Part shown: piece by piece, positions 16,983 to 24,813 of the stretch
How positions within the stretch are numbered: the first letter of the stretch is position 1
Layout: each line of letters opens with the position of its first letter
Assembly (NCBI GenBank): GCA_964412845.1
Contig: CAYPQM010000077.1
Coordinates: 1-31,824 of the forward strand
Length of the DNA stretch: 31,824 bases
Direction: 5' to 3'
Source of the DNA: JAWWPY01 sp964412845
Lineage (GTDB): Bacteria > Actinomycetota > Actinomycetes > Streptosporangiales > Streptosporangiaceae
Made by a program: the position numbers and the translations under genes
The notes under the pieces: model-generated
Database searches by the model: none
Seen by the model: the letters and a program-made list of their open reading frames with translations, nothing else
What the model was told of the DNA's origin: nothing

Positions 16983-17968
16983 TCATCGACGCGCACTGTC
17001 ACGTCATCGCGGCCGAGATGATGTCCAGTGCCGTGCCGCAGCAGTGGCGGCCGGTCATCACCCGGCCGGATGGCCGCCAGGTCGTTGGTTTCCGTGGCCG
17101 GCAGATCAGCTCCGTCGTGGGCGAGTTCACCGACGTGGCGGCGATGCTCGGCGAGGCTGCGGCGGCCGGCGTCGAGCACCTGCTGCTGTCCCCATGGATC
17201 AACCTGGTGCCGGTTGACGCGGCAGTTGACGAGGCCCGCACCGTATGCCAGGTGCAGAACGAGGCCCTGGCCAGGCTCACCGCGGCCCGTCCCGGGCAGC
17301 TCAGTGCGGTCGGCGCGGTCCCGGTGCAAGATCCTGCGCTCGCCGCGCGCGAGATCACCGAACTCATGTCGGTCCCTGGCCTGTGCGGCGTGGAAATCCC
17401 GTCCAGCGTGGCCGGGCGTTACCTGGGGGATGAGTACTTCCTGCCGTTCTGGGAAGCGGCCGAGGCGGCCGGTGCCCTGGTGTTCATCCACCCGTCCACC
17501 CGGGGATTCGGCCTGCCTGCCCTGGACGGCTACTACCTGTGGAACTCGGTCGGCAACCCGCTGGAGACGGCCGTCACGGCGGCGCACATCGCCATGGCCG
17601 GAGTGCTGGAGCGCTACCCCCGGCTGCGGATACTGCTGGCCCACGGCGGCGGCGCGCTCCCGGTGGTCCGCGGGCGGCTGCGGCGGGCCTTCGCCGTCCG
17701 GTCCGAGGCCGCGGCGCGGACGACGGAAGGGCCGGATCACTCACTGCGCCGGTTCTACTACGACACCGTGACCCACGACCACGACCTGCTCGCTGACCTG
17801 GTGGGCTACGCGGGCGCGGAGCACGTCCTGCTCGGCTCGGACCGCCCCTTCGACATGGGGACCGACCATCCGGTCGACGAGGTGCGGGCCTTGCTGCTCA
17901 GCGGCGCCGACGAACAACGGGTCCTCGGCGGTAACGCCGCGCGGCTACTAGGGATTGCCGATGACTGA
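16979..17968 (+). CDS. ACMSD-family metal-dependent amidohydrolase / decarboxylase
   Basis: A 329-residue TIM-barrel protein of the amidohydrolase-2 (ACMSD) family, whose members decarboxylate or hydrolyse cyclic and aromatic acids using a bound divalent metal. Visible ligands are H6 and H8 (IIDAHCH), H171 (FIHPST), H222 (LAHGGG) and D288 (GSDRPFDMG), with EIPSS on strand 4. The start is taken as TTG at 16979, because the protein must begin next to MIIDAHCH and the codon overlaps the livF2 stop. No in-frame ATG is available nearby. The gene ends with an eight-base overlap with the ThDP gene. Family membership is clear; whether it acts as hydrolase or decarboxylase, and on what substrate, is not. 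Confidence 0.88.
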   Translation: MIIDAHCHVIAAEMMSSAVPQQWRPVITRPDGRQVVGFRGRQISSVVGEFTDVAAMLGEAAAAGVEHLLLSPWINLVPVDAAVDEARTVCQVQNEALARLTAARPGQLSAVGAVPVQDPALAAREITELMSVPGLCGVEIPSSVAGRYLGDEYFLPFWEAAEAAGALVFIHPSTRGFGLPALDGYYLWNSVGNPLETAVTAAHIAMAGVLERYPRLRILLAHGGGALPVVRGRLRRAFAVRSEAAARTTEGPDHSLRRFYYDTVTHDHDLLADLVGYAGAEHVLLGSDRPFDMGTDHPVDEVRALLLSGADEQRVLGGNAARLLGIADD

Positions 17969-19769
17969 GATTCCCGGCGGGTCCCGCCGGCACGGCGGGG
18001 CGCTGCTCGCTGACCTGCTCATTGAGCACGGCGTGCGGCACGTCTTCGGCGTTCCCGGGGGTCAGACGCTCGCGCTGTACGACGGCATCCTGGACCGGGC
18101 GCCGATGCTGACGCACGTGCTCACCCGGGATGAGCGGTCCGCCGCCTACGCCGCCGACAGTTACGCCCGGATCACGGGCCGGGCCGGGGTCTGCGATGCC
18201 ACGGTAGGACCCGGCGCGGCCAAGCTGCCATCCGGGCTCGCCGAGGCGCTCGGCGCCTCGGTACCGGTCGTCGCCCTGGTCAGTGACCTGCCGGCCCGGC
18301 TCGCCCCGCATCGCTACCGCAGCGCCGCGTCGCAGGCCCTGGACCAGGCGGCCCTGCTGGCCCCCGTCACTAAATGGCAGGCGACCGTGGCCGACCCGGT
18401 GACCTTGCCGGCGCTGGTGCGGCAGGCCTTCCGTGAGGCGACGACCGGCCGGCCCGGCCCGGTGGTCCTGTTCCTGCCGCAGGACATCCTGGACGGCCCG
18501 GCACCGGAGTCCCCGGCCGATGGCGGCCCGCCCGGCACCAGCGCCAGGTTCGGCCGGTTCCCCGCGTTCCGGCCGGCGCCGGAGGCGGACGATGTAGCGG
18601 CCGCCGCCGGGGTGCTCCGCCGGGCGCGGCGGCCCTTCATCCTGGCGGGCGGCGGGGTTATGCATTCCGGGGCGGGCGTGGAGCTGACCGCCCTGGCTGA
18701 GCAGATCTCGGCCGCGGTGGGCAGCACGCTGTCCGGCAAGGGCGCGATCGCCGAGGACCACCCGCTGAGCGTCGGGGTGGCCGGGTCGATGGGCACGGCT
18801 GCCGCGGCGGCCGCCCTGGCCGAGGCCGATGTCGTGCTGCTCGCCGGGACCAAGTCAGGCAGTGGCGCCACCTTCGGCTGGACGCTGCCCCGGGCCGACC
18901 AGGCCGTGCTCCAGCTTGACATCGACCCGGCGGAACTCGGCCGGGCGTTCCCGCTGCGCGCGGCGATGCTCGGTGATGCGCGCCCCGGCCTGCGGGCGCT
19001 GGCGGTGGCCCTGGCCGGGCCGCACCCGGCCGGCCAGGATCCGGCGGCCGCCGGGCCGGACCGCGCGCCCTGGCGGAGCAGGATCGCCGGGCTCACCGCC
19101 GCCTGGCGGGCCGAGCGGGACGCCGAGCGGGCCAGCGACGCTGTCCCGATCGCGCCGCAGCGGGTGATCGCGGAGATCGAGGCCGCACTGAGCCCGGAGG
19201 ACGTTCTCATCTGCGATGCCAGCCTGGCCAGCGGCTGGGGCGGCGTGTACCTGGAACAGCGCTCGCCGGGACGGCGGGTGCTGTGCCCCAGGGGACAGGC
19301 TGGACTCGGCTACGGGGTGCCCGCCGCGATCGGCGTGGCCACGGCCGACCCGGGCGTCCGGACGGTCGTGCTCACCGGAGACGGCGCCCTCGGGTACGCG
19401 GCGGGCGAGCTCGCGACGGTGGTCGAGCACGGGCTCCCGGTCACCATCGTGGTCCTGAACAACCGGTCGTTCGGCTGGATCCGCTGGTACCGGCGGATCA
19501 CCTTCGGCCGTGGCTGGGAGGATGAAGACTTCGCCGACGTGGCCTTCGCCGACGTCGCCCGCGGATTCGGCCTGCACGGTGAGCGGGTCGCTGAGCCCGG
19601 CAGGCTCGCGCCCGCGCTGCGGGCGGCCCTCACCGGGAAGCCGGCCCTGCTGGACGTGGTGACCGAGGCCTGGCAGACACCGATCAGGGCGCACCGGCTG
19701 GCCGTGCAGGCCGCCACCGGCCAGGACGCCAACACCCAGCCCGCACCTGTCCCGGGATATGGAGGCTGA
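17961..19769 (+). CDS. Thiamine diphosphate-dependent enzyme, acetolactate synthase-like
   Basis: A 602-residue enzyme with the three-domain ThDP fold of the acetolactate synthase / glyoxylate carboligase group. The activating glutamate is E58 (LTRDERSAAYAADSYAR), the N-terminal motif is HVFGVPGGQTLALYDG, and the ThDP/Mg motif runs from GDG (473-475) to NN (500-501). These enzymes cleave or join 2-oxo acids through a ThDP adduct. Genome context argues against valine and isoleucine biosynthesis: no small regulatory subunit or ilvC is adjacent, and the gene sits inside an uptake and catabolic operon. A degradative 2-oxo acid decarboxylase, carboligase or C-C hydrolase role is inferred. The ATG at 17961 follows GGGATTG. 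Two residues further upstream is a TTG, judged less likely. Confidence 0.87.
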   Translation: MTEIPGGSRRHGGALLADLLIEHGVRHVFGVPGGQTLALYDGILDRAPMLTHVLTRDERSAAYAADSYARITGRAGVCDATVGPGAAKLPSGLAEALGASVPVVALVSDLPARLAPHRYRSAASQALDQAALLAPVTKWQATVADPVTLPALVRQAFREATTGRPGPVVLFLPQDILDGPAPESPADGGPPGTSARFGRFPAFRPAPEADDVAAAAGVLRRARRPFILAGGGVMHSGAGVELTALAEQISAAVGSTLSGKGAIAEDHPLSVGVAGSMGTAAAAAALAEADVVLLAGTKSGSGATFGWTLPRADQAVLQLDIDPAELGRAFPLRAAMLGDARPGLRALAVALAGPHPAGQDPAAAGPDRAPWRSRIAGLTAAWRAERDAERASDAVPIAPQRVIAEIEAALSPEDVLICDASLASGWGGVYLEQRSPGRRVLCPRGQAGLGYGVPAAIGVATADPGVRTVVLTGDGALGYAAGELATVVEHGLPVTIVVLNNRSFGWIRWYRRITFGRGWEDEDFADVAFADVARGFGLHGERVAEPGRLAPALRAALTGKPALLDVVTEAWQTPIRAHRLAVQAATGQDANTQPAPVPGYGG

Positions 19770-19770
19770 C

Positions 19771-20565
19771 ATGCCCCGTCACCCCGAGCGCAACATCGAG
19801 CGCCTGGCCCAGCCGGAGGCGGCCCGGCTGCTGGCCACGAGCGGTGTCGCCGTGGTCGCCACCGGCAGCGTTGAGCAGCACGGCGGGCATCTGCCGCTCG
19901 GCACGGACGCTTTCGCCGCGCTTTCCATCGCCGAACGCGTCGCCGACCGGCTGGACACGGCCGTCGTCCAGCTCGGGCCGGTGGGTGTCGCCCACTATCA
20001 CCTGGCCTGGCCGGGGACGCTGTCGCTGAGCCCCAGCACGCTGGCCGCCGTCCTCGTCGACATCTGCGCCGGCCTGAGCAGCGCCGGCGCGCACCGCATC
20101 CTGGTGGTGAACTGGCACGAAGGCAACTCGCCCACCCTGCGGCTGGGCGCCGACGAGGCGCAGCGCCGGCACGGGGTGCAGGTGGTGATCGCCGAGTCGC
20201 ACGTGATCACCCACACGCTGTACCCGGAGGAGATGGAATTCACCCACGCCGGGTCGATGGAGACGGCGGCCGTCCTCGCCTACGACTCCTCGCTGGTGCA
20301 TCTCGACCGGGCGACGGATCCCACGGAACGCGCCGCGGGTGAGGCGGCCCACGGGCTGTTCCGCAGGCCTGACGTCTACCCGGTGCTGCGCGACTTTCAC
20401 CAGATCGCCGCCACTGGCTGGTACGGGCGGCCCGAACTGGCCGAGGCCGGGCGCGCGGAGGATATCGCGGAGGCCGTGGCGGATCATGTGGTGCGCCGCG
20501 CCCGGCAGATCTGGGCCGCGCTGGGCGAGCGCGAAACGCTGAGTGACAAGGGAGCGGGCCAGTGA
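19771..20565 (+). CDS. Creatininase-family metal-dependent hydrolase
   Basis: A 264-residue protein of the creatininase superfamily (cyclic amide and related C-N or C-C hydrolases). The metal-site motif is GSVEQHGGHLPLGTDA (E35, H37, D46), with a further ligand region NWHEGN (H116) and the closing HAGSMETA (E164). The classic NGHGGN motif is altered to NWHEGN. The ATG at 19771 follows GGAGG six bases upstream, one base after the previous stop. An upstream in-frame ATG at 19759 is rejected because that ribosome site would then lie inside the gene. The stop overlaps the GTG of the next gene by four bases. Known relatives include creatinine amidohydrolase, the deformylase ArfB, mycofactocin MftE and inositol-pathway IolN; I cannot choose among these. 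Confidence 0.87.
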   Translation: MPRHPERNIERLAQPEAARLLATSGVAVVATGSVEQHGGHLPLGTDAFAALSIAERVADRLDTAVVQLGPVGVAHYHLAWPGTLSLSPSTLAAVLVDICAGLSSAGAHRILVVNWHEGNSPTLRLGADEAQRRHGVQVVIAESHVITHTLYPEEMEFTHAGSMETAAVLAYDSSLVHLDRATDPTERAAGEAAHGLFRRPDVYPVLRDFHQIAATGWYGRPELAEAGRAEDIAEAVADHVVRRARQIWAALGERETLSDKGAGQ

Positions 20566-21629
20566 CGGGTTACCAGGTACCGGACCAGATGCAGGCGGCG
20601 GTGCTGCGTGAATTCGGCCATCTCACGCTCGAGCAGGTGCCGGTGCCTGTCCCGGGGCCCGGCGAGGTGCTGGTGCGCGTGCGTGCCTGCGGCCTGTGCG
20701 GCACCGACCTGAAGCTCGTGGCGGGCGGTTTCCGTGGCACCTGGCCCCCGGCCCTGCCCTTCATCATCGGCCATGAATGGTCCGGCGAGGTCGCTGTGCT
20801 CGGCCCGGGAACCGAGCACAGCGGCCTGGTGCCCGGAGAGCGCGTGGTGGCGGAGAACCACACCGGGTGCGGTGCCTGCCCGATGTGCCGGGCCGGGCGT
20901 TACAACCTGTGCGAGCGGGTCCGCGAACCGGGCTTCAAGCTCTACGGGCACACCGCGCCCGGCGCCCTGGCTGAGTACGCGGTCCGGCCGGCGGTGGCCC
21001 TGCACAAGGTCCCTTCGCACGTCACCGACGTGGCGGCGGCGCTGGTGAATCAGGGCGCGCTCACCGTGCACGCGGCCCGCCGGGCCGCGCTCGGCCCCGG
21101 TGACAGCGTCGCGGTGTTCGGTCCAGGGCTGCTCGGGCTGCTCATGCTGCAGGTCGCGCGGGCCAGTGGAGCCGCCACGGTGGTCATGGTCGGCCGGGGC
21201 AAGCGGCTCACCGTGGCGCGCGAACTCGGCAGCACCGCCATCGTCGACTACGAGGAGACCGACCCTGTCGCCGGGGTGCGGGCCGCGACCGGCGGGCGCG
21301 GCGCGGACTGCGTGTTCGACTGCTCCGGCAACACCTCCGTCATCCCCCAGGCACTCCGGTCGGTGCGGCGCGGGGGCTCGGTGGCCTTGCTCGGCCTGGC
21401 CGGCGGTGCTACCGCGGAACTTCCCGTCGATCTGGTCACCCTCGACGAGCTAAATGTCCTCGGTGTACGGTCAAGTCCGAATGCTTACCCGGCGATGATC
21501 GCCCTGCTGGCCTCGGGCGCGATCCGCACCGAGCCGCTGACCACCGACCTTTACTCCCTGGCCAACGTCGCGGCGGCATTTGACGCCCTCGCCCGGCGGG
21601 AAGCCATCCGGCCGATCATCACCATGTGA
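20562..21629 (+). CDS. Zinc-dependent medium-chain alcohol (polyol/threonine-type) dehydrogenase
   Basis: A 355-residue MDR-family dehydrogenase. Catalytic zinc ligands are C46 (GLCGTD), H71 and E72 (IGHEWSGEV). Four structural-zinc cysteines are at 103, 106, 109 and 117 (CGACPMCRAGRYNLC). The NAD(P) loop is GPGLLG (187-192). It resembles sorbitol and threonine dehydrogenases, which oxidise secondary alcohols to ketones. The GTG start at 20562 overlaps the creatininase-family stop (GTGA), so the two are co-translated and likely act on consecutive intermediates (inference). A 40-bp gap separates it from the DapA-family gene. Confidence 0.9.
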   Translation: MTGYQVPDQMQAAVLREFGHLTLEQVPVPVPGPGEVLVRVRACGLCGTDLKLVAGGFRGTWPPALPFIIGHEWSGEVAVLGPGTEHSGLVPGERVVAENHTGCGACPMCRAGRYNLCERVREPGFKLYGHTAPGALAEYAVRPAVALHKVPSHVTDVAAALVNQGALTVHAARRAALGPGDSVAVFGPGLLGLLMLQVARASGAATVVMVGRGKRLTVARELGSTAIVDYEETDPVAGVRAATGGRGADCVFDCSGNTSVIPQALRSVRRGGSVALLGLAGGATAELPVDLVTLDELNVLGVRSSPNAYPAMIALLASGAIRTEPLTTDLYSLANVAAAFDALARREAIRPIITM

Positions 21630-21669
21630 CATCGCACCCCCAGCACCCCGCGGGACGCAGAGGATCAGG

Positions 21670-22683
21670 ATGGACTACACCAAGGCCGAGGCCAAGCGGG
21701 CCGCCCGCGAGCAGCTCAGCGGGTTGTACGCGGCGATCACCACGCCCTTCGACGCGAGCGGAGCGGTGGATTACGACGCACTCGGACGTGATCTTGAGCG
21801 GCTTACCGGCGACCTCCAGGTCGACGGGATCTTCTGCACCGGTGTGATGAGCGAATTCTGGGCCCTGACCGGATCCGAGCGGCGGCGCATCGTCGAGGTA
21901 ATCGTGGACGGTACCCGGGGCATCTGCCCGGTGATCGCGCACACCGGGCATCACTCCGCGGGGCAGGCCATCGAGCTCACCAGGCATGCCCGGAAGGCGG
22001 GCGCGGATTTCGTCGCGCTGATCAACCCCTACTACCCGCCGGCTTCCGACGAGGGCCTGTTCCGCTGGTACCAGCAGGTCTGCCGGGGTGTGGACATCGG
22101 GGTGTGGCTGTTCGACACGGCCTACTCGGGCGTGTCGCTCTCGCCGGAGCTCGTCGAGCGGCTGGCGGGCATCGAGAACGTGTGCGGGATCAAGATAGGC
22201 CGGGACCATGCCACCTACCTCGACGTGCTGAGCCGGGTCGGGGACCAGATCCTCGTCTGCGAGCCGAACGAGGGCACCTGGCTGGAGAACATGCGGGATC
22301 ATGGCCAGCGGGTCTTCATGTCATCGGCGGCGCCGTACCTCTACCAGGTCCCCGGGCGGCAGCCGATGAGCGAGTACACCGGGCTGGCCCTCGGCGGGGA
22401 TTTCGCCGGGGCGGCGAAGGTCGCGGCCACGCTCGACCCGGTCCGGGCGGTGGCGGCCAGGTGGCTGCGCGGCAAGGTGCGCCGGGTGGACGCGCTGGCC
22501 TCCATCAAGGCCTGGGCGGGCCTGGTCGGCATGTCCGGCGGGCCGGTCCGGGCGCCGCTCATCTCGCACACCCCGGCTGAGCAAGCGAGGCTGGCCGCCG
22601 ACCTGACCGCGGCGGGGGTGCTGGCCGCCGAGGGGTTACCGGTACGGGCGACCCTGAACGGTCACGGGCTGACCAGCGGCTGA
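21670..22683 (+). CDS. Dihydrodipicolinate synthase (DapA)-family aldolase / lyase
   Basis: A 337-residue class I Schiff-base enzyme. The Schiff-base lysine is K175 (VCGIKIGRDH), the catalytic tyrosine region is INPYYPP (Y121/Y122), and the GTTGE-like loop is CTGVMSEFWAL. Glu replaces the usual middle residue pattern in that loop, so it is unlikely to be lysine-pathway DapA. Family relatives cleave or dehydrate 2-keto sugar acids, N-acetylneuraminate, and hydroxy-oxo acids from aromatic pathways. The ATG at 21670 follows AGAGGATC and gives a normal N-terminus. It closes the plus-strand operon, and its last 22 bases overlap the 3' end of the converging FAD gene. Confidence 0.88.
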   Translation: MDYTKAEAKRAAREQLSGLYAAITTPFDASGAVDYDALGRDLERLTGDLQVDGIFCTGVMSEFWALTGSERRRIVEVIVDGTRGICPVIAHTGHHSAGQAIELTRHARKAGADFVALINPYYPPASDEGLFRWYQQVCRGVDIGVWLFDTAYSGVSLSPELVERLAGIENVCGIKIGRDHATYLDVLSRVGDQILVCEPNEGTWLENMRDHGQRVFMSSAAPYLYQVPGRQPMSEYTGLALGGDFAGAAKVAATLDPVRAVAARWLRGKVRRVDALASIKAWAGLVGMSGGPVRAPLISHTPAEQARLAADLTAAGVLAAEGLPVRATLNGHGLTSG

Positions 22684-24269
22684 CGGGCCGGCGCCGCCAT
22701 GAGCGCCGCCGGGTCGTGGCCGAGATCGGTCAGCAGCACGGTCGCCGCGTTGCGCCCCGGCGCCCCGGTGATGGATCCGCCCGGATGCGTGCTGCCGCCC
22801 GTCTGGTAGAGGCCGGGAATCGGCATCCGGTGCGCCGCCCAGCCCGGCACCGGGCGCCGCGGGCCGCTGAACGCCGGCCCGCGGTTCCCTCCGTGAAACG
22901 CGCCGTGGATCATGTGCGGGTTCAGCTGCTCGATATCGGCCGGGGACTTGACGAGGTGGGCGAGGATCTTCTCGTCGGTGAAACCCGGCGCGAACCGGCG
23001 CAGGCACTCCAGCTGCCGCCGGGCGTGCTGCTCTTTCACGGCATCCCAGTCAGGCAGGCCGGCGGGCAGCCGGTACACCTGCGGGCTGAGCACCTTGACC
23101 GTGTGCATCCCGGCCGGAGCGCGGCCCGGGTCGGCGAGCGTCGGCGTGGCCACCAGCAGCCACGGGGAATCCGCGATGAAGCGGCCTGCACGCAGGTCCT
23201 CGCCGAGCGCGATCATGTCCTCCGGCCAGCCCGCGAATCCGGCTGACACCGCCGTGCGGGGGCCAGCCGCGGTCTCGAACTGCGGGGGAGCGGTCGTGGC
23301 GTAGTAGGTCGCGAACCCCGGCACCCCCACGTCATAGGTGTCCACCCCATGATGGAACTCCTCAGGCCAGGCCTCCGCCGGCGCCATGTCCCGCAGGTGC
23401 TTGATGTGGATCGTGGAGACCACGGCCGTACCTGCCTGGTACTGCGTGCCGTCCTCGGTCTCGACACCGGTGCAGCGGCCACCGGACAGCAGCAGCCGGG
23501 TCACCCGGCGGTTGCACAGCACCTGGCCGCCATGGTCCGCCAGGTAGCCGGTGAGCGCGGCGGTCAGCGCCGCCGACCCGCCGACCGGGATGGACCAGCT
23601 GCGCTGCTGCCGGCCGAAGACCTGTGCGTACGGCAGGACGCCCGACCCCGGCTCATCCACCAGCTGGAAGACCTGGAACGCCATCCAGAGCAGGAAGGCC
23701 TGGACGTGCCGGCTGGTGAACTCGCGGCGGACCACCGCCACGGCGCTGAGCTGCCGGCGCTCCGCCCAGATCTGCCCTTTCGGGTGCTCGGCAAGCATCT
23801 CGCCCAGCGAGGGGCCGAACCCCACCGGGGTGAACTGGGCCCGGCTGAAGATCGTCTTGACCTCGTCGTACTCGTCCAGCATGCGCAGGTAGGCGGCCGC
23901 ATCCGCGCGGGAGAACCGGGCCACCTCGGCCGCCGTCCGGTCCCGGTCCAGCCACATGGTGAGCTGCTCGCCATCCGGGAATGCCACGTGCTCCACCGGA
24001 TCCGGCTCGACATAACGAAGCCCGTAGTCGGCCAGCAGGCCCAGCTCGTCGTGCAGCAGCGCCGGGTTGACCCGGATCATGGTGTGGCCCGTCGCGCAGG
24101 TGTCGATGCCGAATCCGGGCAGCAGCAGTTCTTCCGTGGCGGCACCGCCGCCGGGGATGTGCCGCGCGTCCAGGACCAGGCAGCGGTATCCCGCCTTGGC
24201 CAGGTAGCAGGCGGTGAGCAGGCTGTTATGCCCCGCGCCCGCCACCACGATGTCCGTGCTCTCGGTCAT
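22662..24269 (-). CDS. Phytoene desaturase-like FAD-dependent oxidoreductase
   Basis: A 535-residue flavoprotein of the NAD(P)/FAD amine-oxidase/CrtI-like group (also close to PYROXD2 types). The N-terminal FAD motif is DIVVAGAGHNSLLTACYLAK with LVLDAR (D34), followed by PGGGAATEEL. The C-terminal FAD-binding stretch is GLYQTGGSTHPGGSITGAPG. No carotenoid genes are present, so carotenoid desaturation is unlikely and the substrate is unknown. The ATG at 24269 is preferred over an upstream in-frame ATG at 24320 because the conserved protein starts at DIVVAG, a GAGGCGAGG ribosome site precedes 24269, and an operator-like palindrome lies between the two. It converges on the plus-strand operon with a 22-bp coding overlap. 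Confidence 0.87.
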   Translation of the reverse strand: MTESTDIVVAGAGHNSLLTACYLAKAGYRCLVLDARHIPGGGAATEELLLPGFGIDTCATGHTMIRVNPALLHDELGLLADYGLRYVEPDPVEHVAFPDGEQLTMWLDRDRTAAEVARFSRADAAAYLRMLDEYDEVKTIFSRAQFTPVGFGPSLGEMLAEHPKGQIWAERRQLSAVAVVRREFTSRHVQAFLLWMAFQVFQLVDEPGSGVLPYAQVFGRQQRSWSIPVGGSAALTAALTGYLADHGGQVLCNRRVTRLLLSGGRCTGVETEDGTQYQAGTAVVSTIHIKHLRDMAPAEAWPEEFHHGVDTYDVGVPGFATYYATTAPPQFETAAGPRTAVSAGFAGWPEDMIALGEDLRAGRFIADSPWLLVATPTLADPGRAPAGMHTVKVLSPQVYRLPAGLPDWDAVKEQHARRQLECLRRFAPGFTDEKILAHLVKSPADIEQLNPHMIHGAFHGGNRGPAFSGPRRPVPGWAAHRMPIPGLYQTGGSTHPGGSITGAPGRNAATVLLTDLGHDPAALMAAPARQPLVSP

Positions 24270-24291
24270 GCCTCGCCTCACGTCGCCGTTA

Positions 24292-24305
24292 TGCAAACCA
24301 TTGCA
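24292..24305 (-). promoter_or_regulatory. Operator-like palindrome TGCAAACCATTGCA
   Basis: TGCAA and TTGCA arms flank ACCA, centred about 30 bp upstream of the FAD oxidoreductase ATG and inside the 60-bp gap to the upstream acetyltransferase gene. Its first 12 bases differ at one position from TGCAAACGATTG at 4186. This suggests one LacI-type regulator controls both the dehydrogenase and the FAD enzyme (inference). Confidence 0.5.
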
Positions 24306-24329
24306 TTCTGGGCCGGTCACGGCAAGGGC

Positions 24330-24809
24330 TCAGCCCACGTCGCTGCCCGCCAGGGTGCGCAGGGCGGGCCCGGCCAGCCGGTGCACCGTCCACTCGTCCA
24401 TGGGGACCGCGCCGAGCGAGGCATAGAAGCCCAGGGCGGGGGAGTTCCAGTCCAGCACGGCCCATTCCAGCCGCGCGTACCCGCGCCGCACGCAGATCCG
24501 GGCCAGTTCGGCCAGCAGGGCCCGGCCGTGCCCGTGCCCGCGCACGTCCGGGCGCACGTACAGATCCTCCAGGTAGATCCCGTGCTTGCCTTCCCACGTC
24601 GAGAAGTTGAGGAACCACAGCGCGAACCCGACGACCTCGCCCTCGTGCGTGGCCACGTGCGCGAAGATGGCTGGCTGCTCCGCCAGCAGGGACTGGCGCA
24701 GGTCGTCCTCGCTCGCCGTGACGTGCTGCAGTGACCGCTCATACTCGGCCAGGTCTCGGACTAGCCGGTGGATCGCGGGCACGTCGCCGGCCCGGGCCGG
24801 CCGGATCAT
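24330..24809 (-). CDS. GNAT acetyltransferase, diamine / thialysine N-acetyltransferase type
   Basis: A 159-residue single-domain GNAT enzyme. The acetyl-CoA pyrophosphate loop is RGHGHG (90-95) after LEDLYVRPDV. The start IRPARAGDVPAIHRLVRDLAEYE, the segment GKHGIYLEDLYV and the late NSPALGFYASLGA are typical of the spermidine/spermine (SSAT) and thialysine acetyltransferase branch, which transfers acetyl to primary amines. The ATG at 24809 lies four bases after the GntR stop, so the two are one operon. An upstream in-frame start inside the GntR gene is possible but would add 25 non-family residues. Substrate specificity is inferred from family resemblance only. Confidence 0.85.
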   Translation of the reverse strand: MIRPARAGDVPAIHRLVRDLAEYERSLQHVTASEDDLRQSLLAEQPAIFAHVATHEGEVVGFALWFLNFSTWEGKHGIYLEDLYVRPDVRGHGHGRALLAELARICVRRGYARLEWAVLDWNSPALGFYASLGAVPMDEWTVHRLAGPALRTLAGSDVG

Positions 24810-24813
24810 CGGC

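Noticed and set aside
17961..19769. Calling the ThDP enzyme ilvB (valine/isoleucine synthesis)
   Set aside because: No ilvN or ilvC neighbours, and its place inside an import/catabolic operon argues against it.
16979..22683. A firm call of inositol catabolism (IolN/IolM/IolD analogues)
   Set aside because: A creatininase-family protein, a zinc dehydrogenase and a ThDP enzyme are compatible, but inositol dehydrogenase, IolE, IolB and a sugar-type importer are missing, and the importer is of amino-acid type. Kept only as one hypothesis.
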